Below, in pieces: positions 52,941-62,231 of a stretch of DNA of 64,000 bases (its first letter is position 1; every line of letters begins with the position of its first letter). A model generated the notes under the pieces. That model did no database searches and was not told the origin of the DNA. It saw only the letters and a list, made by a program, of their open reading frames with translations. Location of the stretch: NCBI RefSeq assembly GCF_003610455.1, contig NZ_RAQK01000001.1, positions 2,356,001 through 2,420,000 on the forward strand, read 5' to 3'. The DNA comes from Sulfitobacter guttiformis (lineage in GTDB: Bacteria > Pseudomonadota > Alphaproteobacteria > Rhodobacterales > Rhodobacteraceae). Made by a program: the position numbers and the translations under genes.

Positions 52941-54014
52941 ATGAAAAATTCAACACGTGCGGCGGGATTCGCTGCGGCAATCGGCTTTGGCGTGCTGGCT
53001 GCATTTGCGCAGCCAGTTCAGGCCAAGGATCTGCTAGCGGCCGGTTTGATGGACCCCACCACTGATGCGATGACAGAGGCGGGGGCGTTCAAGTCTGAAG
53101 GCCCCTGGACAATCGGCATGTCGTTTCCGGGGCTTGGGAACACTTGGATCGTCCAGATGATACAGGAAACGAAATTCGAAGCCGCGCAAAGCGAAGGCAT
53201 CGAAGAGTTCGTGTTTATCGAAGCAGGCTGGCAGCCCGCTAAGCAGGTTGCCGATCTGGAAGATCTGATTGCGCGCAAGGTTGATGCAATCATTGTTGCC
53301 CCCATCGCGCCTGCCGTTGTGCAAAAGCAGGTCGAGGCAGCAGTGGCAGCGGGCATTCCGGTAATCACCTATGGCTCTTCCGAGGGATTGTTGCCCTCCG
53401 CGGTCGAATTGAATCTCGGGGGTAAGACATTCGGCCAGCAGGGTGGCGAATGGCTGCGCGAAAAGCTGGGCGGTGAAGGCACGATTTGGGTGTTCCGCGG
53501 CATTGCTGGCGCAAACGAGGATACGCTGCGTTATGATGGCATGGTAGAAGCGCTCGCCGGTAGCAACATCACAATCGGCTCCGAGGTATTCGGCGACTGG
53601 AACTATACCAAGGGTAAGCAACTATGTGAAAATCTGGTCTTGTCGGGCCAGCCCGTCGACGGGATTTGGTTCTCGGGCGCGGACATGACGCGCGCGTGTA
53701 TCGATGTATTCAATGACATCGGCAAGCCGCTCGTGCCGATGACAGGAGAGGGTAACAACGGATTTTTGCGTATCTGGTCGGAGAATGAACTCGACAGTGT
53801 CGCGCCCATCTATACTCCCGGTATCGGACCCGCACTGGTGCGTGCGACAATTGCGCTGCTCGAGGGTGAGCAACTCAATAAAAGCTATTATTCGGATCCC
53901 GCACCTATCACCAACGAAACGCTCAAGGACTTTTACCGTGCGGATCTGAGCGATGCGTTCTGGGTCACCTCGACCCTGCCGGACGCGGAAGTTAACGAAC
54001 AGTTCAAACGCTGA
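52941..54014 (+). CDS. Sugar ABC transporter substrate-binding protein (RbsB/TorT-like)
   Basis: The predicted product has 357 residues; the ATG at 52941 follows GGGAGGGG. A signal peptide ends near residue 30 (VQA). The periplasmic-binding fold type 1 shows WTIGMSFPGLGNTWIVQM, DLEDLIARKVDAIIVAPIAP and WVFRGIAGANEDTLRYDGM. Ligand class (ribose-type sugar or a TorT-like ligand) cannot be fixed. First gene of a tight importer operon. Confidence 0.9.
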   Translation: MKNSTRAAGFAAAIGFGVLAAFAQPVQAKDLLAAGLMDPTTDAMTEAGAFKSEGPWTIGMSFPGLGNTWIVQMIQETKFEAAQSEGIEEFVFIEAGWQPAKQVADLEDLIARKVDAIIVAPIAPAVVQKQVEAAVAAGIPVITYGSSEGLLPSAVELNLGGKTFGQQGGEWLREKLGGEGTIWVFRGIAGANEDTLRYDGMVEALAGSNITIGSEVFGDWNYTKGKQLCENLVLSGQPVDGIWFSGADMTRACIDVFNDIGKPLVPMTGEGNNGFLRIWSENELDSVAPIYTPGIGPALVRATIALLEGEQLNKSYYSDPAPITNETLKDFYRADLSDAFWVTSTLPDAEVNEQFKR

Positions 54015-54025
54015 TTGCGCGGTAG

Positions 54026-55594
54026 ATGACGCAAGCGGCGTCCCTGAAGACAGTGCAGGCGGGCAGGGGCGCGCCTGTACTGGTATCGTTCAACGCGGTC
54101 AGCAAGCGGTTCGGCTCGACCGTGGCGCTCGCTGGTGTGACGCTTGAGGCAGTGGGCGGTAGCGTCCATGCTGTCACTGGTGAGAACGGTGCGGGCAAAT
54201 CGACATTGATGAACCTGCTGGCGGGCGTGCTGCGCCCTGACGAGGGCACAATTGCCCTGTCGGGCAGACCTGTCGTGCTCGACAGTCCCGGTGCCGCCCG
54301 CGCCCAAGGGGTCTCGACAATTTTTCAGGAGCTGACGCTGCTGCCAAACCTTACTGTTGCCGAGAACCTGTTTCTGGGCCGCGAGCCGCGGCGTTTTGGC
54401 CTGACCGACACTGGCGAGATGCGAAAACGCGCCAGGGCTGCTCTCGCCAGATTGGACAGTAGTATTTCAGTGGATAGTTTCTGCGGGATGCTTTCAGTCG
54501 GAGAGCAGCAGATGGTGGAGATTGCCAAAGGAATCGTGGCGCAGGCTGACATCTTTATCCTCGACGAACCGACTGCCGCGCTCAATGCTCCAGAAGTACA
54601 AAAGCTGGCGGAATTGATTGCCGTGCTGCGGGCCGAGGGAAAACTGATCTTCTATATCAGCCACCGGTTGGAAGAGATTTTTAATTTTTGTGACACTGTA
54701 TCCGTGATGAAAGACGGGCAGCTGGTGGCGACCCACCCGACGGCGGCGATTGACCGTGACACACTGATTTCGTTGATGGTTGGGCGCGAACTTGGACAGT
54801 TGTTTCCGCCTCGTAACACGAGCATCGAGCAGCGAGGTACAGTGCTCGAAATGCGCGGTATTGCAACGACTGCCTTTGATGCGCGGGTATCTTTTGCTCT
54901 GGCGCGGGGCGAAATTCTGGGTCTTGCGGGATTGGAGGGGCAAGGCCAGCGGGCACTTATTCGCGCTGTGTCCGGGCTTGAGCCGCCTATAGACGGAAGT
55001 GTGACAAAGATTGCCGCAAACGGTGCGCGGTCGTTGTTGCAAAGCAGCGTTGTCGCAACCGCCCGTGCAGGCATCGGCTTTATCCCCGAGGACCGCAAGA
55101 CAGAAGGGCTTTACCTGCCTTTGTCTATCGCAACGAACATCACTCTGGGAATGTTGCGCGAGCAATCGGTATGGTCCCGAGCGCGGGTCGCCGCTGGCGA
55201 GATTGAGACGCAGATGAAAAACATGCGAGTGGCTGCCGCCAGCACACAGCAGATCGTAGGCGCGCTTTCAGGTGGCAATCAGCAAAAGGTGATGATCGGA
55301 CGCTGGCTTGCCTCGAAGGTGGATGTTTTGCTGATCGAAGAGCCCACACGCGGTGTGGACGTTGGCGCCAAGGCCGAGATTTATGCATTGCTGCGCGCCT
55401 TTACCGATGCCGGCGGTGCCATTCTCATTACATCAAGTGAGCTGACGGAGGTGATCGGCCTGTGTGACCGCATCGCCGTTGTGCGCGAGGGTGCGTTGGT
55501 CGCTGAATTCGCAGGCATCGACGCGACAGAGCAGATCATTATGCACGCGGCCCTGACCGGATCGCAAACACACCCGCAGGAGTTGCCGCAATGA
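54026..55594 (+). CDS. Sugar ABC transporter ATP-binding protein
   Basis: The predicted product has 522 residues with two tandem nucleotide-binding domains (RbsA/MglA type). First: Walker A GENGAGKST, signature LSVGEQQMVEIA, Walker B IFILDEPTAAL. Second: GLEGQGQRALIRA, LSGGNQQKVMIGRW and LLIEEPTRGVD. It follows the binding protein by 11 bp and overlaps the first permease by 4 bp. Confidence 0.95.
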   Translation: MTQAASLKTVQAGRGAPVLVSFNAVSKRFGSTVALAGVTLEAVGGSVHAVTGENGAGKSTLMNLLAGVLRPDEGTIALSGRPVVLDSPGAARAQGVSTIFQELTLLPNLTVAENLFLGREPRRFGLTDTGEMRKRARAALARLDSSISVDSFCGMLSVGEQQMVEIAKGIVAQADIFILDEPTAALNAPEVQKLAELIAVLRAEGKLIFYISHRLEEIFNFCDTVSVMKDGQLVATHPTAAIDRDTLISLMVGRELGQLFPPRNTSIEQRGTVLEMRGIATTAFDARVSFALARGEILGLAGLEGQGQRALIRAVSGLEPPIDGSVTKIAANGARSLLQSSVVATARAGIGFIPEDRKTEGLYLPLSIATNITLGMLREQSVWSRARVAAGEIETQMKNMRVAAASTQQIVGALSGGNQQKVMIGRWLASKVDVLLIEEPTRGVDVGAKAEIYALLRAFTDAGGAILITSSELTEVIGLCDRIAVVREGALVAEFAGIDATEQIIMHAALTGSQTHPQELPQ

Positions 55595-56526
55595 CATTCA
55601 GCCAAATTATGAGATTCCCGGGGCGATCCGGTTTGGGAATTGTGGCGATCGGTTTACCAGTCGTGATGTTTATCACCATCGCATTTGCCACGCCTAATTT
55701 TTTGACCGTCCAGAACATGTCGAATGTGAATGCTCAGATCGCGGCGCTATTGATTGTTTCGCTGGGGCAGATGATCGTGGCGATCAGCGGCGGTATTGAT
55801 TTGTCTGTGGGATCGGTGGTGAGCCTGACAAGTGCCATCATCGTTTCTGTTGATCCGGCCCTTGCGGTGCCGCTGGCACTGGCGGCGGGATTGCTGATCG
55901 GGCTGGTCAACGGCGTTGGGGTTGCTGTGTTTTCGGTGCACCCACTGGTTATGACACTGGCCAGCATGACTTTCTTGCAAGGGCTTGCCCTGTTGATCCT
56001 GCCGGTGCCGGGCGGAAATGTGCCGGACTTCCTCGAGGCGATGGTCGGGTTCAAGCTGTGGGGGATGCCTGCAGCGTTCTTTTGGTGTTTATGTTTTACG
56101 GTGCTGGCGGCGGTTCTACTGAGCAAGACCCGCTTTGGCCTGCGCCTGTTTGCGATCGGTGCGAACCCCGAGAGCGCGGCGCGCAACGGCGTTAATGTCA
56201 GGGCCAGCCGCATAGCCTGTTACGTTCTATGCTCACTTGCGGGTGTGATGGCAGGGTTGTTCCTCGCCGCGCGTGTAGCTTCAGCTGATGCAACACTCGG
56301 GGCGGCTTTTGGCCTTGAATCCGTCACTGCCATCGCGCTGGGCGGTGTCCAGCTTGCGGGTGGTATCGGCAGCGTGCCGGGTGTGATTGCGGGTACTATC
56401 GCGCTGGGCCTTATGACGAACGGGATGAACCTGATCGGTGTGTCGCCGTTTATCCGTGCAGCAGCAACAGGCGCGCTGTTGCTGGTGGCGATCAGCCTTC
56501 AGCCGCGAAGGACAATCGGCGTATGA
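55591..56526 (+). CDS. Sugar ABC transporter permease
   Basis: The predicted product has 311 residues with about eight helices. The RbsC-type signature GGIDLSVGSVVSLTSAIIVS and FAIGANPESAARNGVNVRA are present. It overlaps the ATPase and second permease genes by 4 bp each. Confidence 0.94.
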   Translation: MTFSQIMRFPGRSGLGIVAIGLPVVMFITIAFATPNFLTVQNMSNVNAQIAALLIVSLGQMIVAISGGIDLSVGSVVSLTSAIIVSVDPALAVPLALAAGLLIGLVNGVGVAVFSVHPLVMTLASMTFLQGLALLILPVPGGNVPDFLEAMVGFKLWGMPAAFFWCLCFTVLAAVLLSKTRFGLRLFAIGANPESAARNGVNVRASRIACYVLCSLAGVMAGLFLAARVASADATLGAAFGLESVTAIALGGVQLAGGIGSVPGVIAGTIALGLMTNGMNLIGVSPFIRAAATGALLLVAISLQPRRTIGV

Positions 56527-57512
56527 GTGCCGCGCAACAAACAGGTGCGAACCGGACGGGCGCACATCGAAATTCGGTGTGGCGCAACGTTGCGGGATTG
56601 GTGTTCAGTCTGCCGTTTGCCTATCTCGGGACGGTGTTGCTGTTGGTTTTTGCGTATTTCACCCGGCCCACTCTTTTGTCTCCGCTGCTGCTTTTGCTGA
56701 TCTTGCGACAGGCGGCGCCACTGGGCCTTGCTGTGATCGGGCAGGCGCTTTGTATGCGGGTGCTTTCGCTTGACCTGTCCATCGGGGGAGTGATCGTCGC
56801 AGTGAGCTATATCCTCACTAGCGGGGTGCTGCCATTTTCCGATCCGGTGCTTATCATCGCCTGTATAGCGTTCGGCGTATGTATCGGTCTGATCAACGCG
56901 TTTTTCATTACCCGCCTAAGAGCATCCTCGGTCATCGTAACGCTCGCGATGGCGATGATACTGACGGGCATTGTCATTTCGATGGGACAATTCCGTGCCC
57001 CTGGTGATGCGCCGGAAATACTGCAGTATCTGGGACAAAAGCGGATCGGTATTGTACCGGTCGCCTTATTGGTCTGGATCGCGTTGATGGTGCCTGCTGC
57101 GCTGTTTCTACGGCTCTCTGTTTTTGGCCGCTATGTTGATGCCATCGGGGCCAATCCCGGTGCAGCGTGGGCTTCGGGCATCCCTTATGTGCGTGTCGTC
57201 ACCATCGTGCATGTGCTGTCGAGCCTGTTTGCCGTATTCAGCGGGATGCTCCTCGTTGGATTTGTCGGAGTTGGCAGCATGGATATCGGCGGCGACCTCC
57301 CGCTGATTTCACTCGCTGCGGTCATTTTGGGAGGGGTTACTTTCGGAGCTGGCAAAGGGGGTGTGTTGGGCCCCGCAGTTGCGGCCTTTATGCTTACCTT
57401 CAGCTTCAATTTGCTGACCAGTCTGGGCTTGGGCGAGCCAGGCAAACTTATGCTGCAAGGCGCGATTATCGCAGGCGCTGCGATGATTTATGCTGCGCGG
57501 CGCGACGCATAG
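56523..57512 (+). CDS. Sugar ABC transporter permease
   Basis: The predicted product has 329 residues with about eight or nine helices. LSLDLSIGGVIVAVSYIL and VDAIGANPGAAWASGI are the RbsC-type segments. The pair of permeases suggests a heterodimeric channel, in contrast to systems with a single RbsC. It is followed 24 bp later by a serine hydrolase. Confidence 0.94.
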   Translation: MSAAQQTGANRTGAHRNSVWRNVAGLVFSLPFAYLGTVLLLVFAYFTRPTLLSPLLLLLILRQAAPLGLAVIGQALCMRVLSLDLSIGGVIVAVSYILTSGVLPFSDPVLIIACIAFGVCIGLINAFFITRLRASSVIVTLAMAMILTGIVISMGQFRAPGDAPEILQYLGQKRIGIVPVALLVWIALMVPAALFLRLSVFGRYVDAIGANPGAAWASGIPYVRVVTIVHVLSSLFAVFSGMLLVGFVGVGSMDIGGDLPLISLAAVILGGVTFGAGKGGVLGPAVAAFMLTFSFNLLTSLGLGEPGKLMLQGAIIAGAAMIYAARRDA

Positions 57513-57536
57513 AAACCGGAAATAAAGGACAAGGTC

Positions 57537-58298
57537 ATGACAGCATATCTGAAAGGCGCGGAGCCATTTGAATTCACCGGTAGCCGTGCATCGGTCCTGG
57601 TGCTGCACGGCTTCACCGGCACGACCCAAAGCATGCGGTATCTTGGCGAAGAATTGCACCGCAGGTTCGGCTTTAGCGTGCTGGGGCCATGTTTGCCGGG
57701 ACACGGCACATCACCCGACGAGATGGAGAAGACAGATTATAGGGATTGGGTGGGCGCGGCGGAGGATGCGCTGCGTGATCTGGCGAGCCGCGGTGATCCT
57801 GTTTTTGTGACGGGATTATCGATGGGCGGTATGCTTACACTCGGGCTGGCAGCGCAATTTGGCGATCTGCTTTCGGGGATTGCACCGATCAATGCGATTG
57901 CAGGTGTAAACGACGGAGGGCTCGCCGAGGTGGTGATGACGCGCAATATGCCGGAACGCGTTCCTGGTATTGGCTCCGATATCAAGGCGGCGGGGGTTGA
58001 GGAACTGGCTTACGCCGAGGTGCCTACCGCCTGTTTACGCAGTGTGTATTTGGCGCAGGCCGCGATTGGTGATATTTTGCACAAGGTGGTGTGCCCAACG
58101 CTGGTGATCCAGTCGCGGGAGGACCATGTGGTGCATCCGGATAATGCCTACCGGATCATGCGCAAGATTAATGCGGTAGACCGCCGGTTGCTGTGGCTCG
58201 AAGAATCGTATCATGTGGCCACACTGGATAACGACAAGGCTTTCATCGCTCAGCAGATCGGGGCGTTCGTTGACGGGATACTTGCTAGGGCAGAATAG
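57537..58298 (+). CDS. Alpha/beta hydrolase (carboxylesterase type)
   Basis: The predicted product has 253 residues. The oxyanion segment LVLHGFTGTTQSM is near residue 24, the nucleophile elbow TGLSMGG places Ser at 95, and the Asp in QSREDHVV and His in ESYHVATLD complete the triad. It resembles bacterial carboxylesterases and monoacylglycerol lipases of the Est30 type. Position after a sugar importer hints that the imported molecule is an ester or acylated sugar, which is an inference from gene order only. Confidence 0.88.
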   Translation: MTAYLKGAEPFEFTGSRASVLVLHGFTGTTQSMRYLGEELHRRFGFSVLGPCLPGHGTSPDEMEKTDYRDWVGAAEDALRDLASRGDPVFVTGLSMGGMLTLGLAAQFGDLLSGIAPINAIAGVNDGGLAEVVMTRNMPERVPGIGSDIKAAGVEELAYAEVPTACLRSVYLAQAAIGDILHKVVCPTLVIQSREDHVVHPDNAYRIMRKINAVDRRLLWLEESYHVATLDNDKAFIAQQIGAFVDGILARAE

Positions 58299-58366
58299 CT
58301 CTTTACCCTATGTTTAGGCCTGCGCGATAAAATCTTTCCCAGACGGTTTGGTTTGCGGGATGCTCT

Positions 58367-59992
58367 ATGGCGCTGCGTTGTGTTCAGTGGCACGTTTGTT
58401 ATTTTCTGATGCTTGTCGCGGCATTCCCGGTTGTGTCCGCCGCTGACAACACTTCGCTGCGGATGGACTACAATGCATTCGATCACTCGACTTTTTTCAG
58501 TCCCGACCGCATTGAACCGGAACCGCCAACGCATAGAGGAGATGTTGCGGGTGCTATTGCCCACACCACAACAGGCGAGGTCGTTGCTGGCGAAATCACC
58601 TTAGCTAATATTTCCACTCGAAGTCCCGCGATTGTAGATGAGCAAAAAGTTGCAGGAGCATCCTCGCAAGATTCCGAACAGACCGGTGATTTGACGACAC
58701 GGTTTGGCGTTGTAAAGGAGAGACAGTGGCTCCGTCAGCGGCTGGTTTCTCCACACGGGATAATGAGCTATCCGTTTTTTTGGTGGTTGGTCGCGTCCTG
58801 CACGCTGATTATTTTGCTGTCAGTGTTTTTAGTGTGCCAGGCTGCTACATACAGAAAACGTCTAGAAAATTCGCAACAGGACAGCAAACTCAATAGCTTG
58901 CTGGTAAGTGCTCTTGACCAGATTGCAGCTTCCATCGTCATTTACGACAGTGATTTGCTGGCAATCCATTGGAACGCCGGGTTCGAGCGGGCATTCCCGA
59001 GCCTGATCCCTGACTTCGAAAATGGAAAGTCGATGCCCGAAATGATCGCGCAATCCTATCGTGACGGGACAATCCAGTCAGACATGACCGACACGGAGAT
59101 AGACTGTTTTGTCGATGGACTCATCGAAAAAATGCGAGACGGCACTTCGCCAACGCGGACTGTCAGGTTGGGTGCGGGACAGGCGTTCGAAGCGCGCGAT
59201 TTCAAAGTGGGAGCAAATAATTATGCCTCGATAAGAGTGGACGTGACGCGTTTGCAGGATCAACAGGATACGATAGCCGATCAGGCGAAGCGGCTGGAAA
59301 TCGTGAACGGTCAATTGCAATCCTTCGCGTTTATTGCCGCGCATGATCTGCGTGCACCCCTCTATCAGCAACAAGCGCTGATGGGGTTTATCGTGGAGGA
59401 TATGGCAGAAGCAAGGATCACGGTACCTCCCGAGGTTCAGGCAAATTGGACTGTGATCGAGGCGCTTTCGGGTAGGATGATGGTGCTGATAAAAGACCTG
59501 TTGGCGTTTGCGCAGGCAGAGGTGAAAGATCAACCAAAAGATCTGGTTTCTCCGTCGAAACGTCTGGAGGATATTGTGGCGTTGGTTAATCAGAAAGCTG
59601 GTTTTGAAGTAGTGATAGCGCCTGATATGCCTGAAGTGCTGGTCAACGCGACCGCGTTTGACACCGTCATGCGCAACCTCATCTCGAACGGAATAAAACA
59701 TCACGACAAGCAGAAGGGGAGGGTAACAGTTCGCGGGCAGGTGGATGGAGCGTTTGTTCGGATCAGCGTAGAAGATGATGGTGTAGGTATTCCATCGCAA
59801 CATATCGGCACAATTTTTGAGCCGTTCAAACGTTTAAGCGCATCTGGAGATGGTATCGGGCTGGGTCTGGCTCACATCAAGAAAACAGTCGAGGCGTGGG
59901 GCGGCAGTGTATCGGTCACGCCTCTGATGCCCCGTGGAAGTGTCTTTGCGATTACAATTCCCAACCACCGCCTGACCTTGATCTCATCTTAA
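58367..59992 (+). CDS. Sensor histidine kinase
   Basis: The predicted product has 541 residues. A hydrophobic N-terminal segment (about 8-25) resembles a signal anchor, a periplasmic part follows, and a strong membrane helix lies at about 136-159. A PAS-like domain (about 175-290) precedes the kinase: phospho-acceptor His 326 in FIAAHDLRAPL, N-box NLISNGIKHHDK and G-box GIGLGLAHIKKTVEAWGG. This is a canonical HisKA/HATPase arrangement. No response regulator is adjacent, so its partner is elsewhere. The periplasmic domain has no recognised fold. Confidence 0.92.
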   Translation: MALRCVQWHVCYFLMLVAAFPVVSAADNTSLRMDYNAFDHSTFFSPDRIEPEPPTHRGDVAGAIAHTTTGEVVAGEITLANISTRSPAIVDEQKVAGASSQDSEQTGDLTTRFGVVKERQWLRQRLVSPHGIMSYPFFWWLVASCTLIILLSVFLVCQAATYRKRLENSQQDSKLNSLLVSALDQIAASIVIYDSDLLAIHWNAGFERAFPSLIPDFENGKSMPEMIAQSYRDGTIQSDMTDTEIDCFVDGLIEKMRDGTSPTRTVRLGAGQAFEARDFKVGANNYASIRVDVTRLQDQQDTIADQAKRLEIVNGQLQSFAFIAAHDLRAPLYQQQALMGFIVEDMAEARITVPPEVQANWTVIEALSGRMMVLIKDLLAFAQAEVKDQPKDLVSPSKRLEDIVALVNQKAGFEVVIAPDMPEVLVNATAFDTVMRNLISNGIKHHDKQKGRVTVRGQVDGAFVRISVEDDGVGIPSQHIGTIFEPFKRLSASGDGIGLGLAHIKKTVEAWGGSVSVTPLMPRGSVFAITIPNHRLTLISS

Positions 59993-60377
59993 ATGCCATT
60001 TGCAAGGGTAACTGGCTGACTTATCAATCGCTAATATCTGCTGCGAAACCGAAACCATTTGGCCGGTGATTTGCGTTCCGACGATTTCGAATGTTCGGTC
60101 GCATCGTTGAAAAAATTACTACCGCCACATGTCGCAATAAAAGTGACATATGCTACTGACGTTAGACCGCATTAGCGGACGTGGCTCGTTTAAAATATTA
60201 GATTATTGTCATCGCTTGCCCCTTTGAAATGCGGTGAATGCGTCGGCTGTGGAGCGAATTGAAGATAATCATATATTGTACCAGCAAGCGAGGTGATGAC
60301 AGTGTGTTCAACTAGGCTCCGCCACTCTATCCAACCGGCGATGACGGCATCAGAAAGATCGCAATGTTATTCTCGGG
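59993..60377. other. Gene-free spacer
   Basis: About 385 bases, AT-richer than its surroundings, with no supported gene. It may hold decayed DNA. A short stretch near 60315-60335 looks a little like a tRNA 3' end but does not fold. Confidence 0.35.
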
Positions 60378-60409
60378 GCCGGGGTGTAAGAAGCGCCTGA
60401 CACCCCGGC
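60378..60409 (-). terminator. Strong hairpin after SDR gene
   Basis: GCCGGGGTGT and ACACCCCGGC form a perfect 10-bp stem around a 12-base loop, 15 bases beyond the SDR-like gene's end. No T-run follows on the minus strand, so it is either a terminator without the tract or a transcript-stabilising hairpin. Confidence 0.65.
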
Positions 60410-60424
60410 TCATGTTTCAACAGA

Positions 60425-61021
60425 TTAAACAGATTGCATGAGCGACACTGCACCGGTCCAACTTGGATCATCGACAGCTTGTGCCAGAACAGCAGCTACA
60501 TCATCGCGGGTAGCAGTTGCACCGACATCAACCTCATCGCCAAAGCGTACATCGCCTGTGCCGTCTTCATCGGTTAGACGAACGGGGCGAAGTATGGCAT
60601 AGGGGATCCCTGATGCTTTGAGATGCTCGTCAGCTTCGTGTTTCGCCTGAAGATAGTGGGCGAGTTCGCTGTCCGGATCAGGCGTTTCCGCACCCACCGT
60701 ACTGAGCATGACAAATCTTTGCACACCTGAAGAAGACGCGATGTCGATTAAGCGTTTCGCTCCGTCACGGTCAACTTTATCCGTCATATCAGGCCCGGTG
60801 CTACCGCCGGAACCTGCAGCAAAGATGACAGCATCACATCCTTCGCATACATCGCTTTTTAGGTCGGTAAGGTCGCCTGCGCGCAGTTCAGTACCCTGTG
60901 GTAATTGGGACGTGTCGGAACTCTCCCGTGCTAAGGCAACAGGCGAATGGCCGTTTTTGATCAGGTCGGCAACAAGGCGTGTACCGGTCTTGCCGGTGGC
61001 ACCAGCGACTAGAATTTTCAT
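60425..61021 (-). CDS. SDR-like NAD(P)-binding protein
   Basis: The predicted product has 198 residues. The N-terminal GATGKTGTRLVADL is an NmrA/atypical SDR nucleotide-binding motif, and AVIFAAGSGGST and FVMLSTVGAE follow as in YwnB-like proteins. No catalytic Tyr-Lys pair is clear, so it could be a sensor or a reductase. Downstream of the OYE gene on the same strand with a hairpin between. Confidence 0.88.
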   Translation of the reverse strand: MKILVAGATGKTGTRLVADLIKNGHSPVALARESSDTSQLPQGTELRAGDLTDLKSDVCEGCDAVIFAAGSGGSTGPDMTDKVDRDGAKRLIDIASSSGVQRFVMLSTVGAETPDPDSELAHYLQAKHEADEHLKASGIPYAILRPVRLTDEDGTGDVRFGDEVDVGATATRDDVAAVLAQAVDDPSWTGAVSLMQSV

Positions 61022-61044
61022 GGTAAGTTCCTTTCGAATAATAG

Positions 61045-61079
61045 CGACCCGCAGTACATAAAAACGGCACTGCGGGTCG
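61045..61079. repeat. Perfect 11-bp hairpin between OYE and SDR genes
   Basis: CGACCCGCAGT and ACTGCGGGTCG pair perfectly around a 13-base loop. It lies 24 bp after the OYE gene's end and 23 bp upstream of the SDR start, so it may terminate partly, protect the upstream mRNA, or bind a regulator. Confidence 0.6.
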
Positions 61080-61102
61080 GGGGAGGCTGTGCCGCGCTCA
61101 GG

Positions 61103-62191
61103 TTAGCGGTTCAAAAACGGATAATCTGTGTATCCCTTTTCATCGCCGCCGTAGAATGTGTCCTGATCTTGCTTGTTCATATCTGCACCGGTCCGCATCC
61201 GGTCTGGCAAATCGGGGTTTGCGATAAACGGACGGCCAAAGGTCACTGCATGGGCACGCTCTTCAAGGATGGCCTCAGAGGCGGAAGACGCATCGTAACC
61301 ACCGTTAGCGATGAAGAACCCAGTGTAGTGCTGCTTGAGGCGAGCAAGCAACTCACGGCCTTCGTCCTCTCCCTCGCTTCCGGGAAAGGCCTCGACGACA
61401 TGAAGGTAGGCGAGCGCGCGCGCATCCAGCATCTTGTAAACTTCCGTAAACAAAGCTTCGCTGTTGCTGTCTGAAATGTCCCCAGCCTGACCCAGAGGAG
61501 AAAGGCGCACGCCGATACGGCCTTTTGGCCAGACCGCCTCAACTGCATCAAGAATTTCTTCTAACAGGCGCATCCGGTTCCCGATGGAACCGCCATAGCT
61601 GTCAGTGCGCGTGTTTACCCCGTCTTGCAAAAACTGGTCCAGAAGGTAGCCATTCGCAGCATGCAATTCGATGCCATCGAACCCTGCCTCTTTGGCGCAT
61701 TTAGCCGCGTGGGCGTAATCCTTGATTATCTGTGCAATTCCTTCGGATGTTAGGGCTTCGGGCTTCGAGCACTGCTCGAAACCGTTCTCGGTGAAGGTTT
61801 GTGCGTCAGCTTGAAGATCGGATGCTGAAACGGGTGACTTTCCTTCGGGCAGCAACGATACATGACTGATGCGCCCCACATGCCAGAGTTGACAAAAAAT
61901 CCGGCCGCCTCCTGAATGCACAGCGTCTGTAATTTTGGACCAGCCCGTGACGTGATCGTCAGTGTAAATGCCGGGTGTATCAAGGTATCCTTTACCGAGA
62001 TCACTCACTTGCGTGGCTTCGGAAAAAATGAGGCCTGCCGAGGCGCGCTGGTTATAGTAGAGCTCCGCCATGCTGCTGGGGGTACCATCACTCTGGGAAC
62101 GGTTGCGCGTAAGTGGCGCCATGAGGACGCGGTTAGGCAACTCAAGATCGCCCAGCTTAACGGGCGTAAACAAATTTGAGATCGGTGTCAT
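61103..62191 (-). CDS. Old Yellow Enzyme family alkene reductase
   Basis: The predicted product has 362 residues. The FMN barrel shows LFTPVKLGDLELPNRVLMAPLTRNR, CQLWHVGRISH, GFDGIELHAANGYLLDQFLQDG and RMRLLEEILDAV, typical of NemA-type ene-reductases. The substrate pair HAAN (His-Asn) is present. It reduces activated C=C bonds with NADPH and often helps against electrophiles. It starts 40 bp downstream of the aldehyde dehydrogenase gene. Confidence 0.94.
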   Translation of the reverse strand: MTPISNLFTPVKLGDLELPNRVLMAPLTRNRSQSDGTPSSMAELYYNQRASAGLIFSEATQVSDLGKGYLDTPGIYTDDHVTGWSKITDAVHSGGGRIFCQLWHVGRISHVSLLPEGKSPVSASDLQADAQTFTENGFEQCSKPEALTSEGIAQIIKDYAHAAKCAKEAGFDGIELHAANGYLLDQFLQDGVNTRTDSYGGSIGNRMRLLEEILDAVEAVWPKGRIGVRLSPLGQAGDISDSNSEALFTEVYKMLDARALAYLHVVEAFPGSEGEDEGRELLARLKQHYTGFFIANGGYDASSASEAILEERAHAVTFGRPFIANPDLPDRMRTGADMNKQDQDTFYGGDEKGYTDYPFLNR

Positions 62192-62231
62192 AGTTATCTC
62201 GCTCTTATAAAGTTACGTGCGTTGCGGATGC

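Noticed and set aside
60310..60340. A possible tRNA 3' end (CTCCGCCA-like)
   Set aside because: No acceptor, anticodon or T stem can be drawn around it.
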